Assembly (NCBI GenBank): GCA_021796375.1
Contig: JAJYJF010000012.1
Coordinates: 1 to 11,241, forward strand
Direction: 5' to 3'
Length of the DNA stretch: 11,241 nucleotides
From: Chloroflexota bacterium
GTDB taxonomy: Bacteria > Chloroflexota > Anaerolineae > Anaerolineales > Anaerolineaceae
Position numbers and translations under genes: made by a program. The first letter of the stretch is position 1, and each line of letters starts with the position of its first letter. Shown here one piece after another: positions 1 to 5,832 of the stretch. The notes beneath the pieces were generated by a model. It saw nothing but the letters and a program-made list of their open reading frames with translations. It was not told the DNA's origin and did no database searches.

Positions 1-83
1 CGGCCGCTTCGCGCGCGCTGGCGCGCTTCGCCGGCCCGCGCAGCCTGATCTTGCCCGGAAAAGACAGCCAGCCCACGGTTTGA
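1..83 (+). CDS. 3' end of an unidentified protein (partial)
   Basis: An open frame enters the window from the left and ends at TGA 81-83, giving about 26 residues that finish in ...LPGKDSQPTV. Roughly 22 of the 26 visible codons end in G or C, matching the window's real genes. Too little is present to recognise a family. The 156 bases between this stop and the small minus-strand gene hold no convincing gene. They contain a purine-rich AGGAGG at about 116-121 with no start codon at a useful distance. Calling this the tail of a gene is inference from frame and codon bias; a chance open frame at the edge of GC-rich DNA is the alternative. Confidence 0.35.
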   Translation, partial: AASRALARFAGPRSLILPGKDSQPTV

Positions 84-239
84 CCCGCAGGCGCCCGGAC
101 CCGCGGCCGGATATCAGGAGGGGACGATTTTTACCGCCCGGACCGCTTCACCTGCTCCCGGTCGAAAACCCCCGCTGCCGGGTTCGTGAGTTAAGCGATC
201 TCCCCGTATCGCCGAGGACGCAGCCTCCGCCGGCAAACA

Positions 240-500
240 CTACCGGTGCAGCAGCTCCTTCTCTGCCTCGACCGTCTCCACGTTGATCTTGGTCACCTCG
301 GCCTTCATCTCGGGGGTCGCGCTGGGGGTGTAAGGGATAAACTTCACCATATCGCGCGCCTGCTGCATCAGGTCCTTCACCTGCGCCACGTACGAGAAAT
401 CCCGCCAGCCCGTCTCGGGGGGAATGGGGAGGTCGCGCGCTTTCTGGATCAGCGCGCGGGCGCGTACGATACGTTCTGAGGCGGGGATCAGGCGAGACAT
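240..500 (-). CDS. Small conserved hypothetical protein (86 aa)
   Basis: An 86-residue cytoplasmic protein with no signal peptide, membrane segment or cysteine. It looks mostly helical: an Arg/Ala-rich first helix (about residues 3-22), a middle stretch rich in Pro and aromatics (about 25-36), a helix around 38-51, and a charged C-terminal helix (about 63-86) ending ELLHR. The ATG at 498-500 is supported by an AGGAGT ribosome-binding site about 4-9 bases upstream. The protein resembles short conserved hypotheticals I associate with Anaerolineae genomes, but that is memory and no function is known to me. It diverges from the alcohol dehydrogenase gene, with which it shares a 136-bp promoter spacer. 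That placement gives no functional clue by itself. Confidence 0.75.
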   Translation of the reverse strand: MSRLIPASERIVRARALIQKARDLPIPPETGWRDFSYVAQVKDLMQQARDMVKFIPYTPSATPEMKAEVTKINVETVEAEKELLHR

Positions 501-552
501 CCATACTCCTTGGGGTGAGGCGGGCCGCTGCGCGCCCTGGTTGCACCGGTTT

Positions 553-603
553 AAGTATAGCCCTATTCCGAACGGGCGCTGCCGGGACGGATCGGGTATA
601 CTT
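553..603. promoter_or_regulatory. Divergent promoter region with mirrored TATACT motifs
   Basis: The spacer between the small hypothetical and the alcohol dehydrogenase carries the same motif in opposite orientations. GGGTATACTT at 594-603 reads on the plus strand, and GGGCTATACTT reads on the minus strand at 563-553. Each contains TATACT, a five-of-six match to the sigma70 -10 box. Each faces the gene that starts 34 bases (dehydrogenase) or 53 bases (hypothetical) further on. No good -35 box is seen 16-18 bases upstream of either, so the promoter call is tentative; the inverted repeat might instead be a regulator site. Confidence 0.4.
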
Positions 604-636
604 CACACACCCATTTGATCGACGGAGTTTCAGCGC

Positions 637-1677
637 ATGAAAGCAGCCGTTTTTGAAGAATTTGCCGGACCGCTGGCGGTCCGGCAAGTCCCCGACCCCC
701 ACCCCACCGCGGATGGGGTGGTCATCCAGGTGAAAGCCACCGGCATCTGCCGCTCCGACTGGCACGGCTGGATGGGACACGACCCGGATATCTCCCTCCC
801 GCACGTCCCCGGGCACGAGCTGGCCGGGGTGATCGTCGAGACCGGCGGCCAGATCCGCGGCTGGAAGCCCGGCGACCGGGTCACCCTGCCTTTCGTCTGC
901 GGCTGCGGGACGTGCACGCAGTGCCTTTCCGGGAACCAGCAGGTGTGCGACCACCAGTTCCAACCCGGGTTCACCGCCTGGGGCTCGTTCGCGGAGTACG
1001 TCGCCGTCAGTCAGGCGGAGCACAACCTGGTGCGCCTGCCGGAAGAGCTCGATTTTGTCACCGCGGCCAGCCTGGGCTGCCGCTTCGTGACCTCGTTCCG
1101 GGCTATCGTGGACCAGGGGAAAGTCTCCGCCGGGCAGTGGGTGGCGGTGCACGGCTGCGGCGGGGTCGGCCTCTCGGCGATCATGATCGCGAAAGCAGCC
1201 GGGGCGCAGGTGGTGGCGGTCGACATCGCCGAGGAGAAACTGGCCCTGGCGCGCTCGCTCGGCGCTTCCGCCGTGGTCAATGCCCGCCAGGGTGGGGACG
1301 TGGTCGCGGCTGTCCGCGAGCTCAGCGGGGGCGGGGCGCACCTATCGATCGACGCGCTGGGCAGCCCGCAGACCTGCTTCAACTCGATCGCCTGCCTGCG
1401 CAAGCGCGGCAAGCACGTCCAGGTCGGCCTGATGCTGGGCGAGCACAGCCATCCCCCCATCCCGATGGATCTGGTGATCGCGCGCGAGCTGGAAATCCTG
1501 GGGAGCCACGGCATCCAGGCGTACCGCTACCCGCAGCTCTTCGCCATGATCCGCTCCGGCCAGGTGGATCCCGCCCGGCTGGTGGGCGAGCGGGTCAGCC
1601 TCGAGGAATCTCCATCCCGGTTGACGGCAATGGACAGCTTCTCCGCCACCGGCATCACGGTGATCGACCGGTTTTAG
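637..1677 (+). CDS. Zinc-dependent medium-chain alcohol dehydrogenase
   Basis: Complete 346-residue medium-chain dehydrogenase/reductase that should oxidise an alcohol or reduce an aldehyde with NAD(H) in the cytoplasm. Catalytic-zinc ligands are visible: Cys38 in GICRSDWHG, His60-Glu61 in PGHE, and Cys148 in SLGCRF. The structural-zinc lobe has Cys90, Cys93, Cys96 and Cys104 in the usual spacing. The Rossmann fold shows GCGGVG at 173-178, with Asp196 at the end of the second strand, which favours NAD over NADP. Length is normal for the family. The [14 protein letters not shown] stretch recalls the MDR subgroup named Zn_ADH6 (from memory); the substrate cannot be told from sequence. The ATG at 637 has GGAG at 624-627 upstream. 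The stop overlaps the stop of the convergent gene by 4 nt. No partner gene indicates a pathway. Confidence 0.92.
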   Translation: MKAAVFEEFAGPLAVRQVPDPHPTADGVVIQVKATGICRSDWHGWMGHDPDISLPHVPGHELAGVIVETGGQIRGWKPGDRVTLPFVCGCGTCTQCLSGNQQVCDHQFQPGFTAWGSFAEYVAVSQAEHNLVRLPEELDFVTAASLGCRFVTSFRAIVDQGKVSAGQWVAVHGCGGVGLSAIMIAKAAGAQVVAVDIAEEKLALARSLGASAVVNARQGGDVVAAVRELSGGGAHLSIDALGSPQTCFNSIACLRKRGKHVQVGLMLGEHSHPPIPMDLVIARELEILGSHGIQAYRYPQLFAMIRSGQVDPARLVGERVSLEESPSRLTAMDSFSATGITVIDRF

Positions 1678-2783
1678 GAAGAGATCTTCCCAATCTCCTC
1701 GACCAGGCGGTCGATCTGCTCCGCCGTGTGGGTGGCGAAGACGGCGATGCGCAGCCCGCCGCCGGGCGGGGCGCTGGTATACGAGCGCACGTAATCCACC
1801 GCGATCTCGCGCTCGAACAGCCGGTCCCTGAGCCGGATCAGGTTCATCCCCTCGCGCGCCTCCAGGCACAGGATCGGCGCCGGCGAATCGCCCATCTCCC
1901 AGCCCAATTCAGTCAGGCCCCGGCGGGCCCGGGCCACGTTCGAGCGCAGCGCGGCGAGCAGCCCGGGGGAAGTCCGCGCCAGGCGCAGCGCGGCCGCCGA
2001 GGCCGCCGCGGCCACCAGCGGCGGCGGGCTGGCCCCCGCCAGCACGCGCGAGTTCCGGTCGATCTCCTCCACCCAGCTCGCCTCGCCCCAGATGATCCCG
2101 CCGTAGCCGCCCAGGGCTTTGGCGAATGTCCCGCTGGTGCGGCAGCGGCTGTCCGAGACCGAAAAGAGCTCCGGCGTCCCGCGGCCGTGCTCCCCCAGCA
2201 CCCCGACGGCGTGGGCGTCGTCCAGGTAGACCCGGCCGCCATATTCTTCCGCGAGTGCGAGATAGTCCGGCAGGGGCGCGATCTCACCCGAGATCGGGAA
2301 CACCCCGTCGCTGAGCACGAGCGGTCGCTCGCCCGGCTGCAGGTCCTCGCGCAGCCGCGCCGCCAGGCTCTCCGGGCGCAGGTGGTGGAACGGGGTGATC
2401 GGGCGGTTGGTGGCGTAAGCCGCGTCCCACAGGCTGAAATGCGCGGACAGGTCGATGAAGATGTGCTCGAACGCTCCCCCGGTGGCCTGCGTCAGGACAG
2501 CCATCCCCTGGTATCCGGAGGGGAAATACAGCACCTTCTCCGCCCCGAAGAAGGCGCGGGCTTCGCCCTCCAGCTCCGCGTAGAGGGGGTGCTCGCCGTA
2601 CCCGCCCCGCGAGGTGGCGGTCGAGATCCCGTAGCGCCGCGCGGCCTCAGCCGCGGCCTCGACCACCTCCGGATGGTTCTGCAGCCCCAGGTAGCCGGTC
2701 CCCGCGAAGTAATCCACCTCGCGCCCGGCGATGCGCACGCGCGCCCCGACCGGGCCTTCCATCCCCAGGTTGCTCGCGGCCAT
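1674..2783 (-). CDS. PLP-dependent alpha-oxoamine-synthase-type enzyme (BioF/KBL-like)
   Basis: 369-residue fold-type I PLP enzyme of the alpha-oxoamine synthase group, which includes 8-amino-7-oxononanoate synthase, 2-amino-3-ketobutyrate CoA ligase, 5-aminolevulinate synthase and CqsA-type enzymes. Members condense an amino acid with an acyl-CoA and lose CO2. Visible motifs are the glycine-rich G29-TGYLGL segment, [11 protein letters not shown] at 58-68, His115 at the PLP-stacking position, [15 protein letters not shown] at 188-202 with the PLP-binding aspartate and histidine, and [10 protein letters not shown] with the Schiff-base Lys222. The C-terminal [15 protein letters not shown] segment is typical. 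The residue before Lys222 is Ala where BioF-type enzymes usually have Ser. The protein is slightly short at its N terminus relative to BioF or KBL. The ATG at 2783 has a strong AAGGAGG only 3 bases upstream, which is unusually close; an in-frame ATG at residue 8 is a weaker alternative. It follows the permease gene by 26 nt, so co-transcription is likely. The exact substrate is unassigned. Confidence 0.85.
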   Translation of the reverse strand: MAASNLGMEGPVGARVRIAGREVDYFAGTGYLGLQNHPEVVEAAAEAARRYGISTATSRGGYGEHPLYAELEGEARAFFGAEKVLYFPSGYQGMAVLTQATGGAFEHIFIDLSAHFSLWDAAYATNRPITPFHHLRPESLAARLREDLQPGERPLVLSDGVFPISGEIAPLPDYLALAEEYGGRVYLDDAHAVGVLGEHGRGTPELFSVSDSRCRTSGTFAKALGGYGGIIWGEASWVEEIDRNSRVLAGASPPPLVAAAASAAALRLARTSPGLLAALRSNVARARRGLTELGWEMGDSPAPILCLEAREGMNLIRLRDRLFEREIAVDYVRSYTSAPPGGGLRIAVFATHTAEQIDRLVEEIGKISS

Positions 2784-2809
2784 ATCCCTCCTTCTCCGGC
2801 GTTCCCGGC

Positions 2810-4363
2810 TTACCGCACCAGCAGCAAGGCCAGGATCCCGACCAGCAGCCCGACCGCCAGCCCGAACGGCAGCGTTTTCTTTAAAACCGCGCCCTCCGTC
2901 CCCGGCCGGCCCACGTTGCTACAGCCCAGCACCAGCTTGGCCGGCGCCACCATCCCGCCCAGCGCCCCGCCCGTCGTCTGAGCCGCGACCAGCACCGCCG
3001 GGGAGATCTTTAAGAGCAGCGCGGCATTCTTCTGCAGCATCCCGAACAGGACGTTGGAGTTGTTGTTGCTCCCCGAGCAGAACGCCCCCAGGATTCCGAT
3101 CCAGGGCGAGATCAGCGGGAAAGCCCGGCCCATCACGCGGCTGAGCCCCTGCGCCAGCAGCAGGGTCATCCCGGTGTGGTCCATCAGCGTGGAGACTCCC
3201 ACCATCGCCAGGATCCCCAGGCTGGCGGGGACCGCCGCCTGGCGGGTGGCCGCGAATGCCGGGCTCCAGATCCCTTTCTGCTCGAACCAGGGGTGGGAGA
3301 AGACCCAGGTGCACAGCGCCCCCACCGCCAGGATCGCCGTCCCCGGGTGGAGGAAGAACCGGAATATTTGCCCCATCCCGGCCGGGGTGACGAAGCCGCT
3401 GCGGGTCATCACCTGCGGGAAGGAGAGCTGCCACGCGAGCGGGTACAGGCCGGCGCGCAGGCCCGTGGGCAGGGCGAGGCTGACCAGCAGCGCGGTGAGC
3501 AGGCCGTAGCTGGCGAAGGCGGAGGCCATCGCCGGGTGGAAGGCGCGCTTTCCGCCCGGGGTGGCGGCATGCGAGCCGGTCTGGCGGGGAGCCGTCTCGC
3601 CGCCAGCGCGTCCCCGGCGCAAAACACCGTAAACGCCCGCGCCGGCCAGTCCCGCCAGCCCCGCCCCGAACGCGGCCAGCTGCGGCAGGCCGTTCATCGC
3701 CAGCAGGTACTGCACCGCGCCCATGAGCGCCCCGAGGGCAAGCACCACCGGCCAGTGGCGGAGCTGCTTCAGCACCCAGGCAGCCGCCAGCCCGCAGGCG
3801 ACGGCCGCGACGCCCAGCATCAGCCCGGAAGCCGGGATGAGCTCGCCCGGCTGCATCTGGACCACGCCCAGCAGGGTCTGATAGATCATCCCCACGTCGC
3901 CGAAGGTGACCGACCAGGTGTGCCCGATCGCTACCGCGGCCACGGCGGTGAGCGGCTCGACCCCCAGGCCGACCAGGATGGGCGCCACGACCGCGATCGG
4001 GACGCCGAACCCCACCATCCCCTCCAGGAAGGCACTGAAGGCAAAGGCCAGGACGATCTCCAGCACGCCGCGGTCGCCGACCGCCCGCTCGAGCCCGGCC
4101 GCCATGGCGCGGATCCCGCCCGTGAGGCGGACCAGGTTATACAGGTAGAGCGCCGGCCAGAAGATGGCCAGGCTGTAGAGGGAGATCAGCAGGCCTTTGA
4201 CCTGCGAGACCCAGAAAACCTGCGGGGTGAGTCCAAACCCCAGGGCGCCGGCCGCGACGGCCGCCAGCCAGCCGGCCAGGCCGGCCTTCGGCCCGCTCCA
4301 GCGGAAAGCCAGCATGAGCGCGAGCAAAATGACGAGCGGGAGGGCTGCCAGGAAGTAGGCCAT
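2810..4363 (-). CDS. lctP: L-lactate permease (LctP) family carboxylate transporter
   Basis: Integral membrane protein of about 517 residues with 12 or more hydrophobic segments, matching the LctP/LldP family that imports L-lactate, glycolate or related 2-hydroxycarboxylates with protons. Family signatures visible are AFLEGMVGFGVPIAVVAPIL (about residues 111-130) and GAFCSGSNNNSNVLFG (about 426-441). A hydrophilic Arg/Gly-rich loop at about 250-275 splits the two halves. The C terminus is hydrophobic and ends LLLVR. I chose the ATG at 4361-4363, which begins MAYFLAALPLVILL, directly in a membrane segment. An in-frame TTG at 4382-4384 would add seven residues; neither start has a visible Shine-Dalgarno. 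It is the promoter-proximal gene of a pair with the oxoamine-synthase-type enzyme and diverges from the YgbA-like gene. The family call is firm, but the transported acid is not shown by sequence. Confidence 0.88.
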   Translation of the reverse strand: MAYFLAALPLVILLALMLAFRWSGPKAGLAGWLAAVAAGALGFGLTPQVFWVSQVKGLLISLYSLAIFWPALYLYNLVRLTGGIRAMAAGLERAVGDRGVLEIVLAFAFSAFLEGMVGFGVPIAVVAPILVGLGVEPLTAVAAVAIGHTWSVTFGDVGMIYQTLLGVVQMQPGELIPASGLMLGVAAVACGLAAAWVLKQLRHWPVVLALGALMGAVQYLLAMNGLPQLAAFGAGLAGLAGAGVYGVLRRGRAGGETAPRQTGSHAATPGGKRAFHPAMASAFASYGLLTALLVSLALPTGLRAGLYPLAWQLSFPQVMTRSGFVTPAGMGQIFRFFLHPGTAILAVGALCTWVFSHPWFEQKGIWSPAFAATRQAAVPASLGILAMVGVSTLMDHTGMTLLLAQGLSRVMGRAFPLISPWIGILGAFCSGSNNNSNVLFGMLQKNAALLLKISPAVLVAAQTTGGALGGMVAPAKLVLGCSNVGRPGTEGAVLKKTLPFGLAVGLLVGILALLLVR

Positions 4364-4369
4364 GGATGG

Positions 4370-4384
4370 GCCAATTGTAATCAA
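4370..4384 (-). promoter_or_regulatory. Possible -10 element for the permease operon (leaderless start)
   Basis: On the minus strand TACAAT, five of six matches to the -10 consensus, ends 10 bases before the chosen ATG of the permease. Transcription from it would begin about 3 bases before the ATG, giving a leaderless mRNA. That would explain the absence of any ribosome-binding site. No recognisable -35 box lies 16-18 bases upstream, so this rests on one hexamer and on the missing Shine-Dalgarno. Confidence 0.25.
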
Positions 4385-4547
4385 AATCTGCGCGCGGATC
4401 GCGGTAGAAATAAAAACCGCGCCTCGTGAAAAGGGGTCCGGCGCGCGGGTTGGGACGCGCAGGCGGCGCGGCCGGGAGGGCTTCGATCCGGGCGTCCCGC
4501 GCGGCTGCCCCCGGCCGCAAACTGCCTGGCGGCCGGGCGGTTTCCTA

Positions 4548-4568
4548 TGATAATATTCTGGTGATTAT
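4548..4568 (+). promoter_or_regulatory. AT-rich promoter patch before the ygbA-like gene
   Basis: A sharply AT-rich island in a GC-rich spacer carries overlapping -10-like hexamers (TATGAT, GATAAT) immediately before the gene. It also contains an imperfect inverted repeat, ATAAT with ATTAT separated by 9 bases. Placement suggests a promoter with a very short or absent leader. A binding site for a redox or NO regulator would make sense given the gene family, but the repeat is too short to assign to FNR, NsrR or any other regulator. Confidence 0.3.
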
Positions 4569-4941
4569 GCTGAGAAATGCCAGGAACCGCCGCATCCAGC
4601 GCGAAGCCTTCACGATCGAGATGATGATCCGGCTTTACTGCCGGAAAAAGCACCGGCCGCAGGGCGGGCTGTGCTCCGATTGCCAGGAGCTGGCGGATTA
4701 TGCCCAGCGGCGGTTAGAAAAATGCCCGTTCCAAACGGAAAAACCGACCTGCGCCAACTGCCGCGTCCACTGCTACCGGGCTGAGATGCGCGCCCGGATC
4801 CGCGAGGTCATGCGCTATTCCGGACCGCGGATGCTTCTTTATCACCCGCTCCTCGCCGTCCTGCATCAGATCGATGGCAGGAGGCCAACCCCGGCGCTGC
4901 GGGAAAAGAATCCCAAACGCGACCCGGACCGGCCGGATTGA
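4567..4941 (+). CDS. ygbA: YgbA_NO family protein (nitric-oxide-stress associated), Cys-rich
   Basis: 124-residue soluble protein of the family containing E. coli YgbA (Pfam YgbA_NO), whose E. coli gene is in the NO-sensing NsrR regulon and is linked to recovery from nitrosative stress. The match rests on the early RRIQREAFTIEMMIRLYC region, the YAQRRLEKCPF block, KPTCANCRVHCYRAEMR (60-75), and RYSGPRMLLYHPLLAVLHQID (83-103). Seven cysteines are present (25, 36, 39, 53, 62, 65, 69). CxxC pairs at 36/39 and 62/65 plus Cys69 could bind zinc or an Fe-S cluster; this is inference. As I remember it, E. coli YgbA lacks the 36/39 pair. The start is ATG 4567; a longer frame upstream is Gly/Arg/Ala-rich and does not match the family. 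No Shine-Dalgarno is visible. A TATGATAAT stretch at 4548-4556 lies 10 bases before the ATG, so the message may be leaderless. Confidence 0.85.
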   Translation: MLRNARNRRIQREAFTIEMMIRLYCRKKHRPQGGLCSDCQELADYAQRRLEKCPFQTEKPTCANCRVHCYRAEMRARIREVMRYSGPRMLLYHPLLAVLHQIDGRRPTPALREKNPKRDPDRPD

Positions 4942-5027
4942 CCGCCGCGGGATATCCAAATTCCGCATTTTCTCGTTTCCCGAACCGCCCCTACCACCCA
5001 ATTGAAAGCTCCCAGCCCGCGCGCCTA

Positions 5028-5056
5028 TTGACAAACGGGCGGATCGGCGCTAAACT
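5028..5056 (+). promoter_or_regulatory. Sigma70-type promoter of the TetR/exporter operon
   Basis: TTGACA at 5028-5033 is a perfect -35 box. TAAACT at 5051-5056 is a four-of-six -10 box at the optimal 17-bp spacing. The expected transcription start is around 5062-5064, giving a leader of about 38 bases before the regulator's ATG. A second perfect TATAAT lies at 5084-5089 but has no -35 partner. Confidence 0.65.
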
Positions 5057-5065
5057 GTTCCAATA

Positions 5066-5086
5066 ATAAACCAACCGTCGGTTTAT
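5066..5086. promoter_or_regulatory. Palindromic operator, probably for the TetR regulator
   Basis: A 21-bp inverted repeat with arms ATAAACC and GGTTTAT around a core of AACCGTC. Nine of ten arm positions pair; only the A at 5073 against the C at 5079 breaks symmetry. It begins just downstream of the -10 box and covers the predicted transcription start, where a bound repressor would block initiation. Size, symmetry and position match TetR-family operators. Binding by the adjacent gene's product is inference. Confidence 0.65.
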
Positions 5087-5100
5087 AATAGAGACAGTTT

Positions 5101-5832
5101 ATGTCGAGAATTGTTAACGAGCAAGAATACGCGGTCAAGCGCAACGAGATCCTCGACAGCGCCCGCCGCTTCATCTACACCAAAGGCTTCGAGCAGATGT
5201 CCATCCAGGATATCCTGAACGACCTGGGGATTTCAAAAGGCGCCTTCTACCATTACTTCGGTTCCAAGCACGCCCTGCTCGAAGCGCTGACCGATCGCAC
5301 CATCGATGAAGGCGTCGCGCTGCTCCTGCCCATCTTTGAGGACCCGTCGCTGACTGCCGTCGAAAAGATCCGGCACTATTTCAGCTCCGCCGCGGTGTGG
5401 AAAACCGCCCAAAAAGATTACTTGCTCGGCCTCATGCAGGTGGTGTATTCGGACGACAACGCCCTCTTTCGCCAGAAAATGTTCAAGGCGGCCATGAACC
5501 ACCTGCGGACCTGGCTCCAGCCCATCATCGAGCAGGGAATCCGGGAAGGGGATCTCAAACCCGCCTACCCGGCGCTGGTCAGCGAGATTATCTTCGGCCT
5601 GTTCCAAAATCTTGGGGATGCCCTGGCCGGGAAGATCCTGCCATCTCGCTCGCAGCCGCTCGACAGCCAGGACCTGGTGGATACGATGGCCGCTTTTACT
5701 GATGCCATGGAGCGGATTTTAGGCGCTCCCTGCGGCTCTCTCAAATTCATGGACGATGAAACCATCCGCCAATGGGCGCTCCCCATCCAATACAACTCGA
5801 ATGGCGCCCAGGAAAGGAACCCAACCCAATGA
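5101..5832 (+). CDS. TetR/AcrR family transcriptional regulator
   Basis: 243-residue ligand-responsive DNA-binding regulator. The N-terminal TetR domain spans about residues 12-60: helix 1 KRNEILDSARRFIYTKGF, then the helix-turn-helix from about Ser34 to Phe53, including the characteristic GISKGAFYHYFGSKHALL. The remaining helical part (about 65-215) would hold the ligand pocket and dimer interface; it is not conserved enough for a ligand guess. The C-terminal tail of about 35 residues is longer than in many family members. The gene is first in the exporter operon, directly behind a promoter with an overlapping palindrome, so autorepression and ligand-induced derepression of the transporter is the natural model. 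Its stop shares ATGA with the start of the first permease, implying translational coupling. The ATG at 5101 has only a weak GAGA upstream; family alignment nevertheless supports it. Confidence 0.9.
   Translation: MSRIVNEQEYAVKRNEILDSARRFIYTKGFEQMSIQDILNDLGISKGAFYHYFGSKHALLEALTDRTIDEGVALLLPIFEDPSLTAVEKIRHYFSSAAVWKTAQKDYLLGLMQVVYSDDNALFRQKMFKAAMNHLRTWLQPIIEQGIREGDLKPAYPALVSEIIFGLFQNLGDALAGKILPSRSQPLDSQDLVDTMAAFTDAMERILGAPCGSLKFMDDETIRQWALPIQYNSNGAQERNPTQ

Noticed and set aside
165..185. Hairpin with a following T-run on the minus strand, as a terminator for the small hypothetical
   Set aside because: The stem is only 4-5 pairs and the T-run is four bases. It is weaker than expected and could arise by chance in this composition.
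171..190. GGTTCG T-loop-like string suggesting a tRNA
   Set aside because: No acceptor stem, anticodon arm or D-arm can be built around it.
80..286. Possible small plus-strand gene after the AGGAGG at about 116-121
   Set aside because: The frame starts before that site, is Arg/Pro-rich and runs into the minus-strand hypothetical. No ATG, GTG or TTG sits at a suitable distance after the AGGAGG.
148..1341. 397-codon minus-strand frame opposite the dehydrogenase
   Set aside because: It overlaps the small hypothetical and runs antisense to zinc-ligand motifs; its composition is that of a reverse-complement shadow.
1776..1791. Exact 16-base repeat shared with 6701-6716 (GGTATACGAGCGCACG)
   Set aside because: The copies lie inside two unrelated genes in different reading contexts and encode different residues. 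There is no flanking similarity, so chance is the simplest explanation.
912..2981. 689-codon plus-strand open frame running through the dehydrogenase and across the oxoamine-synthase gene
   Set aside because: It is Arg/Pro/Gly-rich with no domain. It lies out of frame with one motif-rich gene and antisense to another. Long stop-free shadows are expected in GC-rich DNA.
3176..4429. 417-codon plus-strand frame antisense to the permease
   Set aside because: Highly charged low-complexity translation with no family features; the minus strand encodes a clear LctP permease.
5084..5089. Perfect TATAAT as the main promoter of the TetR operon
   Set aside because: It has no -35 partner at 16-18 bases and lies in the operator's right arm. 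The upstream TTGACA-17-TAAACT pair is a better promoter.
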